Positions 35,367 through 44,035 of a DNA stretch of 64,000 nt are shown here, piece after piece. The notes under the pieces are model-generated. The model searched no databases and was not told where the DNA came from. It saw nothing but the letters and a program-made list of their open reading frames with translations. Source of the DNA: Hymenobacter sp. 15J16-1T3B (lineage in GTDB: Bacteria; Bacteroidota; Bacteroidia; Cytophagales; Hymenobacteraceae). The position numbers and the translations under genes were made by a program. The stretch's first letter is position 1. The number at the start of each line of letters is the position of its first letter. The stretch covers positions 310,001-374,000 of the forward strand of contig NZ_JAJFAV010000001.1 in assembly GCF_020711235.1 (NCBI RefSeq), written 5' to 3'.

Positions 35367-36689
35367 ATGATATTAAGCAAAGACGAAGCCCAGACCATTC
35401 TGAAGAAGGTACTGAGCTTCAGCACGGCCGACGAAACCGAGGCCAACCTCAACGGCGACACCCGCGGCAACGTGCGCTACGCCCGCAACACCGTCACCAC
35501 CGCCGGCGGCACCGACAACGTGTCCTTGGCCGTGCAGGTGTGGTTCGGCAAACGCTCGGGCGTGGCCACCTGCAACCAGTTCGACGACGCTACCCTGCGC
35601 CGCTGCGTGCAACGCGCCGAGGAAATAGCCCGACTGGCGCCCGAAGACCCCGAGTACATGCCCCGCCTCGGGCCGCAGCAGTACCTCACGGCGCCGTCGT
35701 ACGCGGCCAGCACCGCCGGCATCACGCCCGACTTCCGGGCCCAAGCCGCCGGCGACAGTATTGCCTTGTGCGCGGCCAAGCAACTCACGGCGGCGGGTTT
35801 TCTGGAGGACGGCACCAGCTTCGAAGCCATCCGCAACTCCAAGGGGCTGGAGGCCTACCAACAAGCCACCAACCTCGATTTTTCGGTGACGGTGCGCACG
35901 CCCGACGGCACCGGCTCGGGCTACGCCGTGGCCGACTACACCGACGCCACGAAGTTCGACGCCAAGGCCCTCACCCAGCGGGCGGCCACCAAGGCCAGTT
36001 CCTCGGTGGGCGCCAAGGCCATCGAGCCGGGCAAATACACCGTGATTCTGGAGCCGGCCGCGTTGGTCTCGGATGAGGGGCTGATCAACCGGCTGGTGTA
36101 CGCCTTCGACGCGCGCGAAGCCGACGAGGGCCGTTCTTTCCTCAGCAAAAAAGGCGGCGGCACGCGCAAGGGCGAAAAGCTCTTCGACTCGCGCATCAGC
36201 ATCAGCATCGACCCCACCAACGCGCTGGCGCCCAGCGGCACCTTCGACAACGAGGGCCTGCCGGTGAAGAAGCTGCCCATCATCGAGAAGGGCGTGGCCA
36301 AAAACCTCTACTACTCGCGCTACTGGGCCCAGAAAAGCAAGACCGAGCCCACCGGCTTCACCGGCAACTTCGTCATGGAAGGCGGCACCCAGAGCCTGGA
36401 AGAATTAATCAAGAGCACGCAGAAAGGCATCCTGGTCACGCGCCTCTGGTACATCCGCGACGTGGACCCGCAAACCCTGCTGGTCACAGGCCTCACGCGC
36501 GACGGGACGTTCTACATCGAGAACGGCAAGATCAAGCACCCCATCAAGAACATGCGCTTCAACGAAAGCCCGGTGATTATGCTCAACAACGTGGAGGCCA
36601 TCGGCCGGGCCCAGCGCCTGGGCGGCAACCTGGTGCCCCCGCTGAAAATCCGCGACTTTACCTTCACCTCCCTCTCCGACGCCATCTGA
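35367..36689 (+). CDS. pmbA: TldD/PmbA (TldE-like) partner subunit, copy 2
   Basis: 440 residues (MILSKDEAQTILKKVLSFST), no signal peptide. It matches copy 1 over its full length: VRYARNTVTTAGGTDNVSLA, CNQFDDATLRRCVQRAEE, TPDGTGSGYAVADYTD, EPGKYTVILEPAALV, ADEGRSFLSKKGGGTRKGEK and KSTQKGILVTRLWYIR. No HExxxH is present. The main difference from copy 1 is around residues 285-345, where the Pro-rich DIPPPGG of copy 1 is replaced by TGFTGN. That could change substrate access. The tldD copy ends 167 bases upstream, and a GTGAA/TTCAC-like word pair lies in the gap. Confidence 0.88.
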   Translation: MILSKDEAQTILKKVLSFSTADETEANLNGDTRGNVRYARNTVTTAGGTDNVSLAVQVWFGKRSGVATCNQFDDATLRRCVQRAEEIARLAPEDPEYMPRLGPQQYLTAPSYAASTAGITPDFRAQAAGDSIALCAAKQLTAAGFLEDGTSFEAIRNSKGLEAYQQATNLDFSVTVRTPDGTGSGYAVADYTDATKFDAKALTQRAATKASSSVGAKAIEPGKYTVILEPAALVSDEGLINRLVYAFDAREADEGRSFLSKKGGGTRKGEKLFDSRISISIDPTNALAPSGTFDNEGLPVKKLPIIEKGVAKNLYYSRYWAQKSKTEPTGFTGNFVMEGGTQSLEELIKSTQKGILVTRLWYIRDVDPQTLLVTGLTRDGTFYIENGKIKHPIKNMRFNESPVIMLNNVEAIGRAQRLGGNLVPPLKIRDFTFTSLSDAI

Positions 36690-36696
36690 GCCGGCC

Positions 36697-36723
36697 GGCG
36701 GGCGCCGCGCGCCGGGGCCCGCC
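36697..36723. terminator. Hairpin between convergent genes
   Basis: GGCGGGC (36697-36703) pairs with GCCCGCC (36717-36723) in the 36-base gap between pmbA copy 2 and the barrel gene. There is no T run on either strand. Confidence 0.45.
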
Positions 36724-36725
36724 GC

Positions 36726-37385
36726 TTACCGGGTGTTGCGCAGGCCGAACAGGTAGCCCACCGACACGTCCAGCGCCCGGTTGTAGAGCCCGCCGATGCC
36801 GCCGGCGCGGCGGGCCAGCTGGTCGACCTCGTTGTTGTTGATGTCGGTGAAGCCGTGGTTGTAGCGGGCCGCCAGGATCAGGCCGTTGGGCAAGTCCGCC
36901 CCCAGGCCGGCGCAAAACGCCACGTCGTTGCGGTAGTCGCTGCGCACGTCGGCGTTGGTGGTGATGTAGCCGCGCATGGGCGAATACCCGACCTGCCCGC
37001 GCCGCCGGGCCGTGAGCAGCACGCCCAGCTGCGGGCCGAAGTCCAGGTGCAGCCCCGAGCCCAGGTACACCTTGGCCAGCACCGGCACGTTGAGGTAGTT
37101 CAGGCGCACGCGATTGTCCAGGGGCGTGCCGGCCAACACGTACTTGCTGCGGCAGCCCTGCTGGGCAAACACCACCGCCGGCTGCAGCGCAAAGCCGGGG
37201 CTGGGCCGCCACTGCATCAGCACGCCGGCCGCCAGCCCCGGCTGGTAACGGGCCCCTTCGTTGATGGTTCCGTCGAGCGTGGCCAAACTCAGGCCGGCCC
37301 GCAGGCCGAAATGCACGCCGTTGGACTGGGCGCAAGCGCCTTCCGTCAGCAGTAAGCCACTGATTAGTAGAACAATTTTACGCAT
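36726..37385 (-). CDS. PorT-like outer-membrane beta-barrel protein
   Basis: 219 residues from the ATG at 37383-37385 (MRKIVLLISGLLLTEGACAQ signal). Typical barrel features are FGLRAGLSLATLDG, AAGVLMQWRP, VVFAQQGCRSKYVLAG, VRLNYLNVPVLAKVYLG, LDFGPQLGVLL, VAFCAGLGADL and YLFGLRNTR. The order GxxxG...NYLxVPVLxK...GPQxGxLL is that of the PorT/OMP_b-brl_2 family of Bacteroidota. PorT itself serves type IX secretion, but many family members have no known role, and no T9SS machinery gene lies nearby. Confidence 0.82.
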   Translation of the reverse strand: MRKIVLLISGLLLTEGACAQSNGVHFGLRAGLSLATLDGTINEGARYQPGLAAGVLMQWRPSPGFALQPAVVFAQQGCRSKYVLAGTPLDNRVRLNYLNVPVLAKVYLGSGLHLDFGPQLGVLLTARRRGQVGYSPMRGYITTNADVRSDYRNDVAFCAGLGADLPNGLILAARYNHGFTDINNNEVDQLARRAGGIGGLYNRALDVSVGYLFGLRNTR

Positions 37386-37463
37386 AGCACACCATCTACA
37401 AACGCCCGGCAATATACGGCCGGAAAGTCGGCCGCAGGCCGGTGCCGGGCCGGGCGGAAGCGT

Positions 37464-37471
37464 TAGTTTTG
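37464..37471 (+). promoter_or_regulatory. -7 promoter element, TAGTTTTG
   Basis: A perfect TAnnTTTG match 40 bases ahead of the ATG at 37511. No clear -33 TTTG is seen at the expected distance. Confidence 0.5.
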
Positions 37472-37510
37472 TAGCCCTGCCTACCCGCTACTTGCTTATC
37501 CTCCCCGCTT

Positions 37511-38215
37511 ATGCCCGTCATTGCCCGCGCCCGCGTTGGGTTGTTTGCCCTTAGCCTGTGCACCACCGCGCCGGCGGCCCTGGCCCAGCAGCCGGCCACT
37601 GCCCAGCCCGACAGCATCCGCTGGCGCGACACCAAACCCGACGCCCGGCACGGGCTGGGCACCATGATTGTGGAGGCCGACGGCCGCCGCGTGCGGGCGT
37701 ACCTGCCCACCGACGCTTTCGGCTTCGAAGCCCTGGTGCCCTACCTACCGAGCAACCCCGAAGTGCGGCCTTTTCCCAAAGCCAAAGTGGTGAAAGTAGA
37801 GCTATTGCGCTCGATGACGGTGCGCGAACGGTACTACGAAACCATGCGCTTGCCCGGCGACGCGCACCCGCGCATCATGGCCTGGCGGGTGGTCAACGAC
37901 GGCCCGGTGGAACTGTTTGTCTACTCCGATTCGGCCGTGCCCATGGTGCCGCTGCTCGGCTTCGGCGTGGGGCTGCTCACCGCCGCGCTCAGCACCATTC
38001 CCAACAGCCACTGGTATCTGCGCCGCGACGGGCAGCTGCTGGCGGTGGAACGGGGCAAGTTTCGGGAGCAGATGAGCCAGTACGTGCAGGACTGCGTGGC
38101 CCTGCAGGCCCAGATCCGCACGGGCGCCAAGGACTTCGGCTACGGCGACATGCCCCGCATCATCAGCCTCTACAACGACTATTTGCGGCAGCAGGCCCCG
38201 GCCGGCGCCCACTAA
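37511..38215 (+). CDS. Secreted protein of unknown function
   Basis: 234 residues. Signal peptide MPVIARARVGLFALSLCTTAPAALA. The mature part starts QPDSIRWRDTKPDARHG and contains a hydrophobic stretch MVPLLGFGVGLLTAALSTI (about 147-165) that could be a membrane span, then a charged helical end. I know similar proteins only as hypothetical Hymenobacter proteins. It is transcribed from a good promoter. The stop codon overlaps the stop of the convergent gene (38212-38215). Confidence 0.72.
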   Translation: MPVIARARVGLFALSLCTTAPAALAQQPATAQPDSIRWRDTKPDARHGLGTMIVEADGRRVRAYLPTDAFGFEALVPYLPSNPEVRPFPKAKVVKVELLRSMTVRERYYETMRLPGDAHPRIMAWRVVNDGPVELFVYSDSAVPMVPLLGFGVGLLTAALSTIPNSHWYLRRDGQLLAVERGKFREQMSQYVQDCVALQAQIRTGAKDFGYGDMPRIISLYNDYLRQQAPAGAH

Positions 38216-38841
38216 CGGCTGCCGCCGAACTTGATGGCTAGGTAGCCCTGGATGACGCGGTTTTTCAGCCGGGCGTCGTTGACGGAGCGAATGTCGCGGT
38301 AGTCGGCCACGTCGTTGAGGCCTGCGTTGAAGCGGCCGCCCACGGCGAAGGTTCGGCCCAGGTCGACTTCGGCGCCGGCGCAGAGGCTGAAGTCCTGGCG
38401 CTTAAACTGGTCGGTGACTTGCTGCTGCACCGAGCCGTACTCGGGCGCGCCGTTGTTCACGCGCACCACCTTGGTGCCCTTCTGCTCGGCCTGCAGCAGC
38501 ACGCCGAACTGCGGCCCGCCCTGCAGGTGCACGGGACCGAGCTTCAGGTCGAGCAGCACGGGCACGGCCAAGTAGTAGAGCTGGGTGGTGTAGTCCTCGT
38601 CGCTGGATTTGAACTCGGAGCCCTGCACGGAGTATTGCACTTCGGGCCGCAGGGAGAGCGGACCCACCAGGTTGTAGTTGTAGAAAGCGCCCGCGTGCCA
38701 GGAGGTGTTGTACTTGGTGCTGGCCTGAATTTGCTCCCCGTCGAGCACGGCGGCGTTGACGCCGCCCTTCAGGCCGAAGTATTGGGCGTGGGCCGCCGAA
38801 GCAGCGCCAACCAGGAGGACCGACAGCAAAAACCGTTTCAT
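38212..38841 (-). CDS. PorT-like outer-membrane beta-barrel protein
   Basis: 209 residues from the ATG at 38839-38841 (MKRFLLSVLLVGAASAAHAQ signal); a TTG two codons earlier is also possible. It starts YFGLKGGVNAAVLDGEQIQA, then PLSLRPEVQYSVQGSEFKS, LYYLAVPVLLDLKLGP, LQGGPQFGVLLQAEQKG and LCAGAEVDLGRTFAVGGRFN, the PorT/OMP_b-brl_2 pattern. It is closely similar to the next gene on the same strand (38963-39586), so the pair is a tandem duplication. The ligand or function is unknown. Confidence 0.85.
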   Translation of the reverse strand: MKRFLLSVLLVGAASAAHAQYFGLKGGVNAAVLDGEQIQASTKYNTSWHAGAFYNYNLVGPLSLRPEVQYSVQGSEFKSSDEDYTTQLYYLAVPVLLDLKLGPVHLQGGPQFGVLLQAEQKGTKVVRVNNGAPEYGSVQQQVTDQFKRQDFSLCAGAEVDLGRTFAVGGRFNAGLNDVADYRDIRSVNDARLKNRVIQGYLAIKFGGSR

Positions 38842-38962
38842 AAGCAAGGAGGTCGAGGGAGAAAGGAGGGCCCGCCGCGGGGCGGGGCGGCAAAAGTCGG
38901 GAGCAGAACGCCAAGTTCTATCACATCATTGTGGCCACGCGCGGGCCCAGCCTCGGCCGGCG

Positions 38963-39586
38963 CTACGGCAGCTGGTAGGCCACGAACCCCTGAAAGACGC
39001 GGTTGCGCAGCCGCTCGTCGTTGACGCCGCTGATGTGCCGGGCCTCGTTTACGTCGCTAAGGCCGGCCACGAAGCGCGCCCCCACCGACAGCCCCGCCAG
39101 CAGCTTCACCCCGGCACCGACGCACAGGCTCAGGTCGGCTTTCTTGTAGCGGTTCCAGGCGCCGCGGTCGTCGCTGCCGTACACGGCCGTGCCGTCGTTG
39201 GTTTCGCCCACCATCAGGCGGCCTTCTTCCCGGGCCTTGAGCAGCAGGCCCAGCTGCGGCCCGGCCTCCACGTAGGCGCGGGCCAGGCGCACCTTGGCCA
39301 GCACCGGGGCGTTGAGGTAGTGCAGCTTGGTGGCGAAGTCGGCTGCTTCCGACTTAAAGCTGCCGCCTTGCAGCGAGTACTGCAGCTCCGGCTGCACCGA
39401 CAGCGGCCCGAACAGCTTGGCTTCGTAAAAGACGCCCACGTGGTGGGTGGTGCGGAATTTGGTGCTGGTCGAAAGATTCTGGCCGTCGAGCACGGCGGCG
39501 TTGACGCCGGCTTTCACGCCGAATTGGGCCTGGGCGGCCGGGGCAGCCAGCAGCCCGCAGAGCACGAGCGGAACAAGACGTTTCAT
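38963..39586 (-). CDS. PorT-like outer-membrane beta-barrel protein
   Basis: 207 residues from the ATG at 39584-39586 (MKRLVPLVLCGLLAAPAAQA signal); the longer open frame upstream lacks a signal and is rejected. Mature start QFGVKAGVNAAVLDGQNLST, then PLSVQPELQYSLQGGSFKS, LHYLNAPVLAKVRLAR, VEAGPQLGLLLKAREEG, LCVGAGVKLLAGLSVGARFV and RVFQGFVAYQLP. It is the upstream member of a tandem pair with the gene at 38212, with 121 bases between them. Confidence 0.85.
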   Translation of the reverse strand: MKRLVPLVLCGLLAAPAAQAQFGVKAGVNAAVLDGQNLSTSTKFRTTHHVGVFYEAKLFGPLSVQPELQYSLQGGSFKSEAADFATKLHYLNAPVLAKVRLARAYVEAGPQLGLLLKAREEGRLMVGETNDGTAVYGSDDRGAWNRYKKADLSLCVGAGVKLLAGLSVGARFVAGLSDVNEARHISGVNDERLRNRVFQGFVAYQLP

Positions 39587-39873
39587 CACAATGGCAGAAG
39601 AAGTTACACCACTAATGGCGGGGTGTTCTACGGGCAACAAGCCGCTGGGGCTGCATTTCCCACCTGCTTTCATTTGATAGTGAAGAGCTTATATCCTCGC
39701 TTCTAACATTTCATGCCCTTACTGCCAAAGTTCTGACCGCCTCCGACCCCGCTGAGCCGCCCTTGCTTGAGGCTCCTGGTTCGTTGGTTTTGGCGCGTCC
39801 GAGCGCCGACCTTCGCCGGGGCCGTGCCACTCCGGCCGACTTCTCCCGTCTGTAGGCCGTTATTTGCCTGTAC

Positions 39874-40497
39874 ATGCCTACGCCCTTCACCTTCGTGCGC
39901 CTCAGCTACCGTTCCGGCGACTGGGACGCCGTAGACGAGCGGATGCCCGCCAACCTGCTGCACTCGCTTATCGAATACACCACCGTCAAGGTCAACCCCA
40001 AGGAAAAGGTGGTGGCCCTGGACTCGGCGGAGCTGTTCAACTATCCGTTTTGCTACCTCTCGGGCCACCGGCTGGTGCAGTTCACGGCGGCCGAGAAAAA
40101 GAACTTTGTGCAGTACGTGCGCGGCGGCGGCTTCGTGTTCGTCGACGACTGCAACCACGACATCGACGGGCTATTTGCGCGCTCCTTCGAGGAGCAGATG
40201 CGGCTGTGCTTCGGCAGCGGAGCGCTGAAGAAACTACCGAATAACCACCCCATCTACTCACAGTTTTTCACCTTTAAGGAGGGCCCGCCCAACACCGCCT
40301 TCGAACTCAACGGCTGGGGCGACGACCTGGTGCACGACTACCTCAAAGCGGTGGAAATCAAGGGCCGCATCGGGGTGCTGTACTCCAACAAGGACTACGG
40401 CTGCGAGTGGGACTACGACTTCCGCAACAAACGCTTCCTGGCCGAAGACAACACCAAGTTCGGCGTCAATATCCTGCTTTACGCTTTGACCGCCTGA
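39874..40497 (+). CDS. DUF4159 domain protein
   Basis: 207 residues, no signal peptide. MPTPFTFVRLSYRSGDWDAV, VALDSAELFNYPFCYLSGHR, FVQYVRGGGFVFVDDCNHD and HPIYSQFFTFKEGPPNTAFE match the DUF4159 family, an amidotransferase-like fold often encoded with MoxR ATPases and DUF58/VWA proteins. The MoxR operon of this window starts 2.5 kb downstream on the same strand, so a shared process is likely though not an operon. The catalytic chemistry is unknown. The 287-base upstream gap is A+T-richer and should hold its promoter and that of the divergent barrel gene. Confidence 0.87.
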   Translation: MPTPFTFVRLSYRSGDWDAVDERMPANLLHSLIEYTTVKVNPKEKVVALDSAELFNYPFCYLSGHRLVQFTAAEKKNFVQYVRGGGFVFVDDCNHDIDGLFARSFEEQMRLCFGSGALKKLPNNHPIYSQFFTFKEGPPNTAFELNGWGDDLVHDYLKAVEIKGRIGVLYSNKDYGCEWDYDFRNKRFLAEDNTKFGVNILLYALTA

Positions 40498-40500
40498 GGC

Positions 40501-41160
40501 CTACAAGCACAGCCCGAGCGTCCAGCGCATGTCGTAGTTGATGGGCAGGATGCCCAGTGGCAGCAGCTCGTTGGCCCCCAGCTGGCTTTGGCGGGCTTGG
40601 TCGAAGGCGCCGTTTTGCCAGACGCGGTACTGCCCCGAGCAGGCCACGGCAAACCCCATCATTAGCTGCGGCCGCCGCTTGGTCAGCGCGCCCTCCACGC
40701 CCGTGATGAGGCCGGCGCTGGCCCAGCCCGATTTGGGCGTGGCCCCTTCCCGGTACAGAGTAGGCCAGGCCATGCGCCGGTAGCCCAGCACCGGGCCCAG
40801 GTAAAACATGCTCGGGTCGTCGGCGCGCTCCGAGAGCTTCACGGCCACGAAGCGCAGCTGCGCTGCCGCGCCCTCCACTTCCCGGGGCCGAGCCCCGCCG
40901 CGGTGCAGCCAGTCCAGCTGCAGCGTTTTGTTGGCCGCCAGGTAGTATTCGGCGGAAATCAGCCAGCTGGGCTGCACCCGGCCCACGGAAAGGGCCGTGG
41001 TTACCGGGCGGGCAACGTCCATTTTCACCGTGAGCCGCCCCCGCAGCGAATCGACGGGGGCGGCCGTCTGGGACCGGGCGGGCAAGGCGGCCGCGATGAT
41101 GAAGCCTAAGGCCGTCGTCGGGCCCGTGCGGCCTATGCGCCGCATGTGTAAAGAACTCAT
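40501..41160 (-). CDS. Secreted or outer-membrane protein of unknown function
   Basis: 219 residues, ATG at 41158-41160; a second ATG at 41145 would remove five residues. A signal-like segment [17 protein letters not shown] precedes a mature part with aromatic-rich, strand-like stretches ([36 protein letters not shown]) and ends [10 protein letters not shown]. It could be a small barrel related to DUF3575-type proteins, but this is weak. It is convergent with the DUF4159 gene, three bases apart. Confidence 0.68.
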   Translation of the reverse strand: MSSLHMRRIGRTGPTTALGFIIAAALPARSQTAAPVDSLRGRLTVKMDVARPVTTALSVGRVQPSWLISAEYYLAANKTLQLDWLHRGGARPREVEGAAAQLRFVAVKLSERADDPSMFYLGPVLGYRRMAWPTLYREGATPKSGWASAGLITGVEGALTKRRPQLMMGFAVACSGQYRVWQNGAFDQARQSQLGANELLPLGILPINYDMRWTLGLCL

Positions 41161-41383
41161 CTGGATGTTGCTAGAAGTAGGGTCGTCGAATTATCGTGGC
41201 CAAATTCGCCGACTTTCCCTGCCGATGCGCGCCGATTGTCGGCCGAATCAGACTTTTGCGCGGCCAAAATTGGGCGCCGGCGGCATTGGCGGGGCTATCG
41301 GGCCCACTTTACCCGAGGTTGTTCGGGAGCTGTGTAGTATGTTGTTGGGCCTTATTGTGTTCAGCTGATTACCTATCCTTGGT

Positions 41384-42154
41384 ATGACAATACCCCTACT
41401 CTTCGCCGGTTTGCTGGGCGCCAGCCTGCTGGCCACGCCCGCCGCAGCGCAGATAGACGTTCACGTTCAGCCGCCCGGCGGCCCGCTAAAGCTGCGCTAC
41501 GGTCTGCGCGTGGGCGGGCTCTCGGCCCGCACTACCCGGCCCTCCCCGTACATCTACTTCAACGGGCAGGCCCACCTCTACGGGCTGCAGGGCGGCGTAG
41601 CGGCCGAGCTGGCTTGGGGCTGGTTGGCCGTGCAGCCGGCTTTGGTGTACTCCCAGAAGGGCCACGTATTTGATAACGTTTACACGCGCACGCTGCAGGG
41701 GCAGCAATACAAAACCCACTACCGCGACAAGCTGCGCCTCAACTACTTGGAGCTGCCCGTCAACTTCGTGGCCACGGTGCACCGCGTGCAGTTGCTGGCC
41801 GGGCCCTACGTGGCCTGGGCCGTGTCGGGCTACACCCTGCAGCACGACCAGTCGGTGGGCGCCGGCGCCAACGGCAGCTTCGACAACCAGTACCGCGAGC
41901 GGCTGCATTTCGGCCGCGGCAGCGACTACCGCCTCGATTACTTTCGCCGGTTCGACGCCGGGTTCAACGCGGGCCTGGGCTACCGGCTCGGCCCGGTGCA
42001 GGCCCAGCTGACCTACGCCCGCGGGTTCGTCGACTTCGATTATCCGGCCCCCGACCCGGCCAACCGCACCATTTACTCGGGCTATCAGGGCAACAGCTTC
42101 AACCGCCACCACGACTGGCAACTGCACGCCACCTATTTCTTCGGCGGCGAATAA
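41384..42154 (+). CDS. PorT-like outer-membrane beta-barrel protein
   Basis: 256 residues. Signal peptide MTIPLLFAGLLGASLLATPAAAQ. The barrel pattern is LKLRYGLRVGGLSARTTRPS, LQGGVAAELAWGWLAVQPAL, VYSQKGHVFDNVY, LRLNYLELPVNFVATV, LLAGPYVAWAVSG and FDAGFNAGLGYRLGPVQAQL, ending LHATYFFGGE. NYLELPVNF and the G-Y-R-L-G-P loop are characteristic of the PorT/OMP_b-brl_2 family. It lies 32 bases upstream of another secreted gene, so a two-gene unit is likely. A -7-like TATCCTTG at 41374 is too close to the ATG to serve this start. Confidence 0.83.
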   Translation: MTIPLLFAGLLGASLLATPAAAQIDVHVQPPGGPLKLRYGLRVGGLSARTTRPSPYIYFNGQAHLYGLQGGVAAELAWGWLAVQPALVYSQKGHVFDNVYTRTLQGQQYKTHYRDKLRLNYLELPVNFVATVHRVQLLAGPYVAWAVSGYTLQHDQSVGAGANGSFDNQYRERLHFGRGSDYRLDYFRRFDAGFNAGLGYRLGPVQAQLTYARGFVDFDYPAPDPANRTIYSGYQGNSFNRHHDWQLHATYFFGGE

Positions 42155-42186
42155 CGAGCCGGCGGCCTACTCTTTTCAGCGTAGCT

Positions 42187-42981
42187 ATGCGTCTACTTAT
42201 CTGCCTAACGGGCGTGCTGGCCGGCAGCCTGCTGACGGCCCGGGCCCAGCAGCGCCTATACCTGGATGCCCAGCTCGGGGCAGAATACGACTTTGCCGAA
42301 GGCGCACACTTCGGCAAGGGCCAAGGGCCGTTCAAAGCCCGCGACTTTGGACTGGGCGTGCTGGCCGCGCCGCTGCTGCGCTGGCAAGGCCCCACCTGGT
42401 CGGTGTCGACGGGCTACACCAGCGGCACGGCGGGCTGGGGCTACCGGCTCACTGTGCCGGCCAGCGCCACGCACAACCCCTCCTCCCGCGGTGACGCGCG
42501 CAAACACTACACCGGCGCCAACCTCCGCCGCATTCCGCTGCTGGTCAGCCACCGCCTGACCGACGTGGACTGGACGCTGCTGAACACGGCCCGCGGCCCG
42601 CTGCAGCTGGCCTTTCGGCTGGAAGGCGTGGTGGGCGGCGGCCTGCAGGCCCGCGGCAACACCTGCCTCGACTGCGGCAACCTGACCGGGGGCGGCGGCC
42701 GCGACACCATCACATTTACCCCGCGCCCGTATTGGCGCCGTCGCTGGGGCGGCTACCTCACGGCCGGGGCCACGGCCCGGTTCTACCACCGCGGCCAGGA
42801 GCGCCTGACCCTGCGCCTGCTGCTCACCCAGGGGTTGCAAGACATGATAGTCGTGCCGCTGGACTACCGCTACAACGGCCACCGCGGCAGCACCACCCTG
42901 CACGTGCGCGGCTCGGGCGTGAGCTTGGCGGTGGGTTATCCGCTCAAACTCCACCCCTTGCGCGGCGCGGCGCCGGAATAA
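42187..42981 (+). CDS. Secreted, probably outer-membrane protein of unknown function
   Basis: 264 residues. Signal peptide MRLLICLTGVLAGSLLTARAQ. The mature part has repeated strand-like segments (RLYLDAQLGAEYDFAEGAHF, LGVLAAPLLRWQGPTWSVST, GGYLTAGATARFYHRGQERL) and ends GVSLAVGYPLKL. A CLDCGNLTGGGG loop holds two close Cys, as if for a disulfide or metal. No family is recognised. It follows the barrel gene by 32 bases and ends 76 bases before moxR. Confidence 0.7.
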   Translation: MRLLICLTGVLAGSLLTARAQQRLYLDAQLGAEYDFAEGAHFGKGQGPFKARDFGLGVLAAPLLRWQGPTWSVSTGYTSGTAGWGYRLTVPASATHNPSSRGDARKHYTGANLRRIPLLVSHRLTDVDWTLLNTARGPLQLAFRLEGVVGGGLQARGNTCLDCGNLTGGGGRDTITFTPRPYWRRRWGGYLTAGATARFYHRGQERLTLRLLLTQGLQDMIVVPLDYRYNGHRGSTTLHVRGSGVSLAVGYPLKLHPLRGAAPE

Positions 42982-43057
42982 GGCTATTTTCCGGCCCGCT
43001 CACGCAGCCCCACCGCCCCAAAGCCGGACTTTACGGCTCCGCCACTTCCTTACCGCC

Positions 43058-44035
43058 TTGACCGAACAAGAACTCCACCGCCTGCTCGACAAACTTCCCC
43101 GCCTGCGCCAGGAAATCGGCAAGGTCATCGTGGGCCAGCACGAAGTCCTGGACGAAGTGCTGGTGGCCCTGCTGGCCGGCGGCCACGCCCTGCTCGAAGG
43201 CGTGCCCGGCCTAGCCAAAACCCTGCTGGTGCGCACCTTGGCCGCCGCCACCGATATGTCGTTTCGCCGCATTCAGTTCACGCCCGACCTGATGCCCACC
43301 GACATCCTAGGCACCGAAGTGCTGGAGGAAGACCACGCCACGGGCCGCCGCTCGTTTCAGTTCGTGCGCGGGCCGGTGTTTGCCAACCTCGTGCTGGCCG
43401 ACGAAATCAACCGCACGCCGCCCAAAACCCAGGCCGCCTTGCTGGAGGTGATGCAAGAGTTTGAGGTGACCTACGCCGGCCAGACGCACCCGCTGCCCGA
43501 CCCGTTCTTCCTGCTGGCCACCCAAAACCCCATCGAGCAGGCCGGCACCTACCCGCTGCCCGAAGCTCAGCTCGACCGGTTCCTGCTCTACATCCGCATC
43601 GGCTACCCCTCGGAAGCGGAGGAGCTGGCCATCTTGCAGGGCACCACCGGCACCGGCGGGCAGCAGCCCGAGCCCGTTGTCGGGGCCGAAGAGCTGCGTC
43701 AGCTGCGCCGGTTGGTGCGCGAGGTCAGCATCAGCCCCGAGCTGCTGCAGTACGTCACGCGCGTGGTGCGCGCCACCCGCCCCGATGGCTCGCCTGTAAA
43801 GTTCATTCAGGACTACGGCCGCTGGGGCGCCGGCCCGCGCGCCGGGCAGGCCCTGGTGCTTTGCGCCAAGGCCCGGGCCCTGCTGCACGGCCGCTTCGCC
43901 GCTACGCTGGAAGACGTGCGCCAGCTGGCCGCGCCGGTCTTGCGCCACCGCCTGCTGCTCAACTTCCAAGCCGAAGCCGACCGCCTCAGCCCCGACGACG
44001 CCGTGGCGGCGCTCCTCCAAGCCGTGCCCGTATGA
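43058..44035 (+). CDS. moxR: MoxR-family AAA+ ATPase
   Basis: 325 residues from a TTG start; no ATG is available near the conserved N-terminus LHRLLDKLPRLRQEIGKVIV. MoxR ATPases act as chaperone-like motors that mature partner complexes, typically with VWA-domain proteins. Visible motifs are Walker A EGVPGLAKT, FRRIQFTPDLMPTDILGTEV, Walker B LVLADEINRTPPKTQAALLE, sensor 1 FLLATQNPIEQAGTYPLPEA and QLDRFLL. It is the first gene of a six-gene operon whose members overlap or abut. The stop TGA overlaps the next ATG. Confidence 0.93.
   Translation: MTEQELHRLLDKLPRLRQEIGKVIVGQHEVLDEVLVALLAGGHALLEGVPGLAKTLLVRTLAAATDMSFRRIQFTPDLMPTDILGTEVLEEDHATGRRSFQFVRGPVFANLVLADEINRTPPKTQAALLEVMQEFEVTYAGQTHPLPDPFFLLATQNPIEQAGTYPLPEAQLDRFLLYIRIGYPSEAEELAILQGTTGTGGQQPEPVVGAEELRQLRRLVREVSISPELLQYVTRVVRATRPDGSPVKFIQDYGRWGAGPRAGQALVLCAKARALLHGRFAATLEDVRQLAAPVLRHRLLLNFQAEADRLSPDDAVAALLQAVPV

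Noticed and set aside
36726-39586. PorT genes as part of a T9SS machinery locus
   Set aside because: No por/gld/sprA-type neighbours; only the general barrel family is supported.
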